NCBI GenBank assembly: GCA_020252865.1
Contig: JADCCH010000227.1
Coordinates: 1 to 5,005 of the forward strand
Reading direction: 5' to 3'
DNA length: 5,005 nt
Source: Methylobacterium sp.
Lineage (GTDB): Bacteria > Pseudomonadota > Alphaproteobacteria > Rhizobiales > Beijerinckiaceae
Part shown: positions 1-4,505 of the stretch, piece after piece
Layout: every line of letters starts with the position of its first letter
How positions within the stretch are numbered: position 1 is the first letter of the stretch
Notes under the pieces: generated by a model
Told to the model about the DNA's origin: nothing
Databases searched by the model: none
The model's input: only the letters and a program-made list of their open reading frames with translations
Translations under genes and position numbers: made by a program

Positions 1-266
1 CAATGGTCGGAATAACCCTCGTTATGGATGAACATCACCCCGAAATCCGCCCCCTCGCTCACGGGGTCGGTGAGGATGCCGCCATACATGTCGGCGTGCC
101 CGCGCGGCTCGAACAGGATGGCCTGCCGGAGGTGATCGGCATTGGCCTTGAGCCAGGCGCGGCGATCGACGATGCGGGCGCCGGGCGCACGGGGGAAGCC
201 GCTGGTGACGATGCGGAAAGGCTCGCCGCCGGTATGCATTTCCACGGTGGAGATGATCTGCTGCAT
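1..266 (-). CDS. Proline racemase-family enzyme, probably trans-3-hydroxy-L-proline dehydratase (N-terminal part, truncated by the window)
   Basis: Reading from the ATG at 266-264 gives 88 codons before the window edge. Seen: HTGGEPFRIV at residues 11-20, FEPRGHADMYGG at about residues 52-63, and FIHNEGYSDH at the cut end. These are hallmark blocks of the proline racemase superfamily. In this superfamily NEGY is followed by a Cys-Gly-His motif whose cysteine is the first catalytic base; here that residue would be the next codon, just outside the window. The EPRGH-DMYG wording resembles trans-3-hydroxy-L-proline dehydratases (human L3HYPDH type) more than proline racemases or 4-hydroxyproline epimerases. 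The second catalytic position (Thr in the dehydratase, Cys in racemase and epimerase) lies in the unseen part, so the exact reaction is inferred. The dehydratase would convert trans-3-hydroxy-L-proline to pyrroline-2-carboxylate in the cytoplasm. The start is supported by a GAGGA Shine-Dalgarno at 275-271. It lies 7 bases after the amidase stop, so the two are probably co-transcribed. Confidence 0.9.
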   Translation of the reverse strand, partial: MQQIISTVEMHTGGEPFRIVTSGFPRAPGARIVDRRAWLKANADHLRQAILFEPRGHADMYGGILTDPVSEGADFGVMFIHNEGYSDH

Positions 267-270
267 CGTT

Positions 271-275
271 TCCTC
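271..275 (-). promoter_or_regulatory. Ribosome binding site overlapping the amidase stop codon
   Basis: The minus strand reads TGAGGAAACGATG: the last two bases of the amidase stop TGA (276-274) are part of the GAGGA (275-271) that precedes the racemase-family ATG (266-264). This overlap fixes the start of the downstream gene and is the arrangement expected for translational coupling. The coupling itself is inference. Confidence 0.65.
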
Positions 276-1125
276 ATGCCATGTCGGCCAGCGCGCGCAG
301 GCGCTGGAGCGTCTCGCCATCGGCCACGCCATCCACGCGTCCCGGTCGCCAATGGCGCTGGAAGGCGGCGACCACCGCCTCCATCCGCTCATCGAAAACG
401 CCGCTGATCTCGAGGCCGTAGCCGAAATTCGCGAAGAGCGATTGCAGGGCCGCGACTGGCATGCCCTCATCGCCGCGGCGATAGGTGGGGCCGCCGGCAG
501 GCGGTGATATGGTCGGCCACAGCCCCAGACCCATCGCTGCCAGCTTCTCCCACGGGAAATTCTCGCCCGGATCGATCTTCCGCCCCGGCGCGATATCCGA
601 ATGCGCAAGGATGCGGCTGTCAGGGATCGCCCAGCGCGCCTTGATATCGCCGATGAGGCGGATGACGGCCTCGATCTGCCTTTCCGGGAAGGGTGGTCCC
701 GGGGGCGGGTAAGGGTTGGGCTTCACGCCTTCGGGCAGGGGCAGCGGATGACCGCTCGGGCCAAATCCTCTTCCCAGATCATGCCCCGGATGCGCGATCT
801 CGATGCCGATGGAGGCCGAATTCAAATCCGTTTCGCCGCGCCACGAACCACGACCCGCATGCCAGGCGCGGCGGCTCTCCGCCACGAGCTGGAAGATGCG
901 GCCATCCTCGAACACGAAATAATGCGCCGAGACCTCAGCGATGGGGTTGCACAGCCAGAGCAGAGCCGAACTCGCATCCGCCATGCCGGTATAATGCAGG
1001 ATGATGCTGTCCGGCGCGCGTGGCTCTCCGCCGCGCCCACCCATCCGCGCGCCATGGTTCGGCGAGGGGAAGAGCCGCGTCGCGCAGGGGCTGTCCGGTT
1101 TCGGTTCGGGCGGGGTATCGGTCAT
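274..1125 (-). CDS. N-acetylmuramoyl-L-alanine amidase (Amidase_2 family) with C-terminal peptidoglycan-binding domain
   Basis: 283 residues from the ATG at 1125-1123. Residues about 38-195 form an Amidase_2 (AmpD/AmiD, PGRP-like) fold: IILHYTG with predicted zinc ligand His44, VSAHY at 65-69, AWHAG at 87-91, GIE with probable catalytic Glu109, and AHSDIAPGRKIDPG with zinc ligands His175 and Asp185 and the conserved Lys183. Residues about 207-283 match a PG_binding_1 helical domain (YRRGDEG, then VFDERMEAVVAAFQ). The family cleaves the amide bond between N-acetylmuramic acid (or its anhydro form) and L-alanine in peptidoglycan recycling or turnover. I see no signal peptide or lipobox, so a cytoplasmic AmpD-like role is suggested, though the binding domain would also fit action on intact wall. 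Start choice: the reading frame stays open to 1323, but the upstream part overlaps the terminator and the lipoprotein gene and looks non-coding. No good Shine-Dalgarno precedes this ATG; a leaderless message is possible. It is followed closely by the racemase-family gene. Confidence 0.93.
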   Translation of the reverse strand: MTDTPPEPKPDSPCATRLFPSPNHGARMGGRGGEPRAPDSIILHYTGMADASSALLWLCNPIAEVSAHYFVFEDGRIFQLVAESRRAWHAGRGSWRGETDLNSASIGIEIAHPGHDLGRGFGPSGHPLPLPEGVKPNPYPPPGPPFPERQIEAVIRLIGDIKARWAIPDSRILAHSDIAPGRKIDPGENFPWEKLAAMGLGLWPTISPPAGGPTYRRGDEGMPVAALQSLFANFGYGLEISGVFDERMEAVVAAFQRHWRPGRVDGVADGETLQRLRALADMA

Positions 1126-1184
1126 GGTCGGATTGTGACGGAGGCTCGGAGAGAACGCGACACCCGGCAGGAGCCTTCTGAACG

Positions 1185-1210
1185 AAAAATGGCGGGGTTG
1201 CCCCCGCCAT
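1185..1210 (-). terminator. Rho-independent terminator of the glycine-zipper lipoprotein gene
   Basis: A perfect 9-bp stem, ATGGCGGGG (1189-1197) with CCCCGCCAT (1202-1210), closes a four-base loop. On the minus strand it is followed directly by a run of five T (1189-1185, the first of which also belongs to the stem). It begins 27 bases after the stop codon of the lipoprotein gene. It therefore separates that gene from the amidase downstream, which would need its own promoter or read-through. Confidence 0.88.
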
Positions 1211-1237
1211 CCATTTGTCCTTGCGGTTCGCCCGGGC

Positions 1238-1525
1238 TCAGTAACTGCGCCAGCGGGTGCAATAGGCCTCGCCATAGGCATTGTAGCGCACACGCACGCA
1301 ACGGCTGCGCGGGCGGGTGGCATCGGCGATCACCGCGCCGCCGACCGCGCCGATGGCCGCGCCCGCGAGCGCGCCGCTGCCCCGGCCGGTCGCCAGCCCG
1401 CCGACCAGGGCGCCAGCGCCCGCGCCGAGCAAGGCGCCGGAGGCTGCACGCTCTTCCCGCGGGGTGCATGCCCCCATCACGAGACCCAGCGCTGCAACGC
1501 CCGCAATCAACGTCAGCTTCTTCAT
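1238..1525 (-). CDS. Small glycine-zipper lipoprotein
   Basis: 95 residues. The N-terminus is a lipoprotein signal: MKK, a hydrophobic stretch (residues 5-17), then MGAC with the acylated cysteine expected at Cys20. The residue at -3 is Met rather than the usual Leu, so the lipobox is slightly non-canonical. The next residue is Thr, not Asp, which would fit the outer membrane by the usual +2 rule. Residues about 30-68 are a glycine zipper (repeated GxxxG and AxxxG spacing, only Gly, Ala, Leu, Val and Ile apart from a central TGRGS turn) that could form a membrane hairpin or oligomer, as in Gly-zipper/YMGG-type proteins. The tail (71-95) is basic and aromatic, with Cys76 and Cys89 that might pair. 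The ATG at 1525-1523 is fixed by a strong AGGGAGG (1539-1533) seven bases upstream. It is divergent from rnpB and ends in its own terminator. The molecular function is unknown. Confidence 0.88.
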   Translation of the reverse strand: MKKLTLIAGVAALGLVMGACTPREERAASGALLGAGAGALVGGLATGRGSGALAGAAIGAVGGAVIADATRPRSRCVRVRYNAYGEAYCTRWRSY

Positions 1526-1585
1526 GAGGAAACCTCCCTGTGGGTTGAAATCGGATTAAGGTTCTCGCACGGCTTCTCCCGTTGC

Positions 1586-1618
1586 TCAACCCCCCCCCCT
1601 CACGGTGAGGATGGTTGA
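1586..1618. repeat. Palindrome next to a ten-C tract, just upstream of the rnpB promoter
   Basis: CCTCAC (1598-1603) and GTGAGG (1605-1610) form a 13-base palindrome around a single G. An outer pair, TCAACC (1586-1591) with GGTTGA (1613-1618), could extend it with an internal loop. The left arm sits in a run of ten C (1590-1599). The right outer arm overlaps the proposed rnpB -35 box. It lies between the divergent lipoprotein gene and rnpB, so it could be an operator, a repeat remnant or chance. No function can be assigned. Confidence 0.4.
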
Positions 1619-1642
1619 CCTCGATCATTCGCAGCCTTATCG
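1615..1642 (+). promoter_or_regulatory. Predicted housekeeping sigma promoter of rnpB
   Basis: TTGACC (1615-1620) resembles the -35 consensus, and TTATCG (1637-1642) lies 16 bases further on at the -10 position. Initiation 7-9 bases later falls at 1649-1651, where the 5' strand of RNase P helix P1 starts. The agreement with the independently placed RNA end is the main support. The -10 box is weak by E. coli standards, as is normal in alphaproteobacteria. Confidence 0.6.
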
Positions 1643-1650
1643 ATGCGGCG

Positions 1651-2080
1651 CCAGTCGGCCGGGCGGCCGCGATGTTCCCGCATCGGGCGGAAAAGTGGTC
1701 TTCCGGTTTTCCGACAGACCCGATGCGGAATACCATCGAGGAAAGTCCGGGCTCCACGGAGAAACGGTGGCGGCTAACGGCCGCCGGGGGCGACCCCAGG
1801 GAAAGTGCCACAGAGATCGAACCGCCGATCCGCCCACGGGCGGAGGCAAGGGTGAAAAGGTGCGGTAAGAGCGCACCGCGGCGCCGGCAACGGGGCTGGC
1901 AGGGCAAACCCCACCGGGAGCAAGATCGAATAGGGATTACGCGCCCCAAAAGGGCAGGGCTCTCCGGCCCGAGTGATCCGGGTTGATTGCTTGAGGTGCT
2001 GCGCGAGCAGTAACCCAGAGGAATGGCCGCCACGCCGGGGCAACCCGGCCCTACAGAACCCGGCTTACAGGCCGGCTGGT
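1651..2080 (+). ncRNA. rnpB: RNase P RNA (catalytic subunit, bacterial type A)
   Basis: This RNA is the ribozyme that removes 5' leaders from tRNA precursors, acting with the RnpA protein. Universally conserved blocks appear in the right order. GAGGAAAGTCCGGGCTCC (1738-1755) is the 5' strand of P4. AGTGCCACAGAGA follows at about 1804-1816, then GGGTGAAAAGGTGCGGTAAG at 1850-1869, and GGGAGCAAGATCGAATAGG at 1917-1935. The 3' P4 block ACAGAACCCGGCTTA is at 2053-2067. The ends were set by helix P1: CCAGTCGGCC (1651-1660) pairs with GGCCGGCTGG (2070-2079) with one G-T wobble. The P3 arm (1671-1737) is unusually long and is listed separately. The ends are good to a few bases. All protein reading frames across this stretch are shadows of the RNA gene. 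Confidence 0.96.
1678..1728 (+). repeat. Repeat-like palindromic insertion forming the P3 hairpin of RNase P RNA
   Basis: CCGCATCGGG (1678-1687) pairs perfectly with CCCGATGCGG (1719-1728). Inside, CGGAAAA (1688-1694) pairs with TTTTCCG (1707-1713), leaving a 12-base loop and a one-sided ACAGA bulge (1714-1718). A short outer stem, CGATG (1670-1674) with CATCG (1734-1738), joins it to the body of the RNA. The inner core CGGAAAAGTGG...CCGGTTTTCCG with a one-sided 3' bulge has the same layout as palindromes I recall from between genes in rhizobial chromosomes. The identification as a mobile repeat rests on that recollection; the pairing itself is directly visible. Confidence 0.65.
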
Positions 2081-2087
2081 GATTTTT
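2060..2087 (+). terminator. Likely 3' end / intrinsic terminator of rnpB
   Basis: CCGGC (2060-2064) and GCCGG (2071-2075) can form a short GC hairpin, followed by CTGGTGA and a run of five T (2083-2087). In the mature RNA the 3' arm is instead used in helix P1, so the terminator and P1 would be alternative pairings. There is a gap between stem and T-run, so the call is moderate. The 2088-2133 stretch before the methyltransferase shows no clear promoter, so partial read-through from rnpB is possible. Confidence 0.4.
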
Positions 2088-2144
2088 CTTGCCGCTTGAC
2101 CATGCCCCTGCGCAGCAGCCAAATGGCGGCCCTGGGGAGATTCC

Positions 2145-3785
2145 ATGGGCAACCGGCTCTATTACGGCGACAATCTCGAAATCCTGCGCCAGCATATCGC
2201 GGATGCGAGTGTCGATCTCATCTATCTCGATCCGCCGTTCAATTCGAACGCCACCTACAATGTTCTGTTCAAGGCGCCGGGCGGCGCGCAATCGCAGAGC
2301 CAGATCGAGGCTTTCGACGATACCTGGCATTGGGGCGAGCGGGCCGAACGCGCTTTCGACGAGGTGATGACCTCCGGCAATACGGATGCCGCCGAGATGC
2401 TGCGCGCCATGCGGGGGTTCCTGAAGGAAAACGACATGATGGCCTATCTCGCCATGATGGCCGTTCGCCTTCTGGAACTGCATCGCGTGCTGAAATCCAC
2501 GGGCAGCCTCTACCTCCATTGCGACCCCACTGCGAGCCACTACCTTAAGATTTTGCTCGATGCGGTGTTTGGGGCAGCAAATTATCGCTCAGAGGTAATT
2601 TGGAAGCGGCAGAGTGCACACAGCGATGCGACTACAAAATTTGCGTCAGTGTCAGATAAAATACTGTTTTTCAGCAAGTCAAAGGACACAAAATTCAATC
2701 AAGTTCGTACGCCGCTTGATCCAGAGTATGTCGAGAAATTCTATCGTTTTCAGGACTCTGATGGTCGGAGATATCGGCTCAGTGACATGTCTGCGCCTGA
2801 AGGTGGCGGTATGTCTGCAATAAACAAAAACACCGGACGCCCGAACGGCTGGTTTGAATGGAAGGGCTTCGCCCCTCCCGCGCGGGGTTGGAGGTTTAGC
2901 CCAGATACTATGGCTAAACTTGAATCTGAGGGGCGGCTACACTTTCCCGATTCGAAAGAGAAACGGCTTCAATTGAAGCGCTATCTCGATGAAAACGAGG
3001 GACAAGTAATTGGCAATGTCTGGGACGACATTCAACCGCTTCATGGTGCGGCCCGTGAAGCGCTCGGCTATCCCACCCAAAAGCCCCTTGCGCTGCTGGA
3101 GCGCATTCTCGCCGCTTCATCCAACGAAGGCGATGTGGTGCTCGACCCGTTCTGCGGCTGCGGCACCACGGTGCATGCCGCCGAGAAGATGGGTCGACGC
3201 TGGATCGGGATCGACATCACGACGATTGCCATCGAGATGATCGAGAAGCGGTTAGTGCAGGCTTTCCCTCGTGTGCAGTACGAATTGACCGGGATGCCAA
3301 AGGATATGGACGGCGCGCGCAGACTTGCCGAACAGGACAAGTTCGAGTTCCAGAAGTGGGTGCTTTATGCACTGAAGTCGAGCGCCGTGCCCTTCAAGGG
3401 CGGGCGCAAGGGGGCCGATGGCGGGGTGGATGGCTACATCTATTTCAAGCCCGACGGAAAAACGAGCGAGAAGGCCGTGGTTTCCGTGAAGGGCGGAAAG
3501 AATGTGGGCGTGGGCATGGTGCGCGATCTCATCGCCACCATCGAGCGCGAGCGCGCCAAGGTGGGCATCATCCTCACCCTTGCCGAGCCCACCCGCGAGA
3601 TGAAGAAGGAAGCCGCCACAGCCGGCCTCTACAAGACCGAGATGCTCGGCGATTTTCCGCGCATCCAGATCTTGACGGTGCAGGATTTGTTCGACGGCGA
3701 TCGTCCGCGCCTGCCATGGATCGACTCCACGGTGTTCAAGAAGGCGAAACGCGAGAACACCGAGAAGCAGCCGAAGCTGCTCTGA
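2145..3785 (+). CDS. DNA methyltransferase (beta-class N6-adenine/N4-cytosine) fused to a C-terminal Mrr-like nuclease domain
   Basis: 546 residues. Motif IV DPPF (29-32, catalytic) comes before the SAM-binding part: YPTQKP (309-314, motif X region), DPFCGCGTT (334-342, motif I) and GIDI (355-358). This order defines beta-class DNA amino-methyltransferases; DPPF favours N6-adenine. Residues about 145-305 between these blocks should hold the target recognition domain. From about 398 a second domain follows: FQKWVLYAL, then GADGGVDG with Asp429 and VSVKGG with Lys449, a PD-(D/E)XK-type pattern of Mrr-like nucleases in which the usual Glu/Gln is Ser447, and MVRDL at 458-462. Similar methyltransferases with such C-termini are, as far as I recall, common in bacteria. 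It could modify and cut DNA as a single-chain system or only methylate; the sequence does not decide. Start: GGGGAGA (2134-2140) four bases before ATG. No partner R or S gene is nearby. It is not CcrM (different length and domains). The central part has markedly lower GC. Confidence 0.92.
   Translation: MGNRLYYGDNLEILRQHIADASVDLIYLDPPFNSNATYNVLFKAPGGAQSQSQIEAFDDTWHWGERAERAFDEVMTSGNTDAAEMLRAMRGFLKENDMMAYLAMMAVRLLELHRVLKSTGSLYLHCDPTASHYLKILLDAVFGAANYRSEVIWKRQSAHSDATTKFASVSDKILFFSKSKDTKFNQVRTPLDPEYVEKFYRFQDSDGRRYRLSDMSAPEGGGMSAINKNTGRPNGWFEWKGFAPPARGWRFSPDTMAKLESEGRLHFPDSKEKRLQLKRYLDENEGQVIGNVWDDIQPLHGAAREALGYPTQKPLALLERILAASSNEGDVVLDPFCGCGTTVHAAEKMGRRWIGIDITTIAIEMIEKRLVQAFPRVQYELTGMPKDMDGARRLAEQDKFEFQKWVLYALKSSAVPFKGGRKGADGGVDGYIYFKPDGKTSEKAVVSVKGGKNVGVGMVRDLIATIERERAKVGIILTLAEPTREMKKEAATAGLYKTEMLGDFPRIQILTVQDLFDGDRPRLPWIDSTVFKKAKRENTEKQPKLL
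2545..3042 (+). other. Low-GC segment inside the methyltransferase gene, covering the target recognition domain
   Basis: Hand counts on 60-base lines give 65% GC at 2341-2400 and 68% at 3121-3180. Lines 2581-2640, 2641-2700 and 2701-2760 give only 47%, 35% and 45%; 2581-3060 as a whole is about 49%. The segment also uses A/T-ending codons (ATA, GTA, AAA, ACA) that the flanks avoid. It encodes residues about 134-299, between catalytic motif IV and the SAM-binding motifs. The reading frame is uninterrupted. The edges are gradual and accurate to perhaps 30 bases. Confidence 0.8.
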
Positions 3786-3789
3786 TTTT
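3766..3789 (+). terminator. Weak candidate terminator at the end of the methyltransferase gene
   Basis: AGCAGC (3766-3771) and GCTGCT (3776-3781) form a 6-bp stem with a CGAA tetraloop overlapping the last codons, followed by CTGA and a run of four T (3786-3789). The stem is short and the T-run is short and displaced, so it may be only a partial terminator. Confidence 0.3.
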
Positions 3790-3839
3790 CCCCCATCGGC
3801 TCAACCCTCCGTCAAGCTTACCCAAACCTTTCCTTAACG

Positions 3840-3866
3840 CCTTCATGGTGAGGTGAAGGTTGAAGG
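3840..3866 (+). repeat. Short inverted and direct repeat in the mraZ upstream region
   Basis: CCTTCA (3840-3845) and TGAAGG (3854-3859) are inverted repeats around an 8-base loop. TGAAGG then occurs again at 3861-3866. The segment 3841-3853 matches the palindrome at 1598-1610 in 11 of 13 bases. There is no T-run, so it is not a typical terminator. It may be a remnant of a dispersed repeat or a regulatory site. Confidence 0.35.
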
Positions 3867-3898
3867 TGCGGGCAGGCGGCTCGTGCCCGTGTTTCGCG

Positions 3899-3938
3899 TT
3901 GACGCCCAAATTTTCCCATGTTAGCCCATCTCAGCCCA
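3899..3938 (+). promoter_or_regulatory. mraZ promoter region with four-box MraZ operator
   Basis: CCCA occurs at 3905-3908, 3915-3918, 3925-3928 and 3935-3938, a strict 10-base period over four copies (TGGG on the minus strand). MraZ is known to bind tandem TGGGN-type boxes with 10-base spacing in front of its own gene and to repress the dcw operon. Boxes on one face of the helix fit its ring-shaped multimer. A -35-like TTGACG (3899-3904) abuts the first box. A -10 is less clear; TTAGCC at 3921-3926 is one option, 16 bases away. The operator would then cover the promoter core and block initiation. It lies 88 bases before the mraZ start. Confidence 0.75.
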
Positions 3939-4026
3939 AAAACTGATGGCGGCGGGTGGCGCAGCGAGGCTGCGCTTTCCGCAATCGCAGTGGCGTGCGG
4001 GCCCGGTTGTTGCGGGGCGTTGGCGG

Positions 4027-4476
4027 ATGGGGCGTTTTCTCTCGACCTTTCAGGCACGGCTCGATTCCAAGGGCCGGGTGTCGCTTCCGGCAGCCTTCCG
4101 GGCCGTGCTGGAAGCGGATGGGCATCCGGGAGTGTTCCTGCATCCAGCGCTCGAGCAACCGGCGATCGAGGCGGGCGGCAATCGGCTGCTCGCGGAGATC
4201 GACGGGTTGATCGGGCGGTTTTCCCCCTATTCGGAAGCGCGGGACCTGATGGCGACAGCGCTGCTGGGGCAGGCGGAAATCGCGAAGCTCGATCCGGAAG
4301 GGCGGCTTACGCTGCCGGAGCGTCTGAAGGCGCATGCGGGGATATCCCAGAGCCTCGTCTTCGTGGGGCTGGGGGAGAAGTTCCGCATCTGGGCGCCGGA
4401 GAAGTTTGCCGCGCATCTCGAGGAGGCAACCTCGAATGTGCGCGCCGTGCGGGCCGGTCTTTCCCGAAACGGGTAG
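4027..4476 (+). CDS. mraZ: Transcriptional regulator MraZ
   Basis: 149 residues, normal for the family. It consists of two swapped-hairpin AbrB/SpoVT-like domains, each with the family's DxxGR signature: [10 protein letters not shown] (Asp13-Arg17) and [10 protein letters not shown] (Asp89-Arg93). The N-terminus GRFLSTFQ is the usual start of alphaproteobacterial MraZ. That is why the ATG at 4027 was chosen over the in-frame ATG at 3946, which would add 27 Arg/Gly-rich residues that look non-coding and has no ribosome site. The chosen start itself has only a weak GGGG upstream. MraZ is a nucleoid-associated ring-forming repressor of its own promoter and the dcw genes for division and peptidoglycan synthesis. 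The four-box operator upstream fits autoregulation. rsmH follows after 29 bases, the standard mraZ-rsmH order. Confidence 0.96.
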   Translation: MGRFLSTFQARLDSKGRVSLPAAFRAVLEADGHPGVFLHPALEQPAIEAGGNRLLAEIDGLIGRFSPYSEARDLMATALLGQAEIAKLDPEGRLTLPERLKAHAGISQSLVFVGLGEKFRIWAPEKFAAHLEEATSNVRAVRAGLSRNG

Positions 4477-4505
4477 CCGGAGGCGGCACGAACGAGCCGG
4501 GCGAC

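Noticed and set aside
601..1527. 308-codon plus-strand open frame opposite the amidase and lipoprotein genes
   Set aside because: Arg/Pro-rich translation with no recognisable domain. It is the shadow of two convincingly coding minus-strand genes.
1122..2540. 472-codon minus-strand open frame across the lipoprotein gene, rnpB and the methyltransferase start
   Set aside because: It runs antisense over the whole RNase P RNA and over well-conserved methyltransferase codons, and overlaps the lipoprotein gene in another frame. It is open only because stop codons are rare in GC-rich DNA.
2145..3785. The methyltransferase as the cell-cycle GANTC methylase CcrM
   Set aside because: CcrM is about 360 residues with a different C-terminal domain. 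This protein has a nuclease-like tail and a central recognition domain of foreign composition.
3818..3840. Possible CtrA-type site (TTAC...TTAAC) upstream of mraZ
   Set aside because: CtrA sites are TTAA-N7-TTAA(C). Here one half is TTAC and the gap is 12 bases, so the fit is poor.
3356..3856. 166-codon plus-strand frame inside and past the methyltransferase-nuclease gene
   Set aside because: It lies in a shifted frame over conserved nuclease-domain codons, with low-complexity Arg/Gly-rich translation. It is a shadow, not a separate gene.
3946..4026. Upstream in-frame ATG as the mraZ start
   Set aside because: It would add 27 residues unlike any MraZ N-terminus, has no ribosome site, and would begin right after the operator boxes. 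The ATG at 4027 matches the family start.
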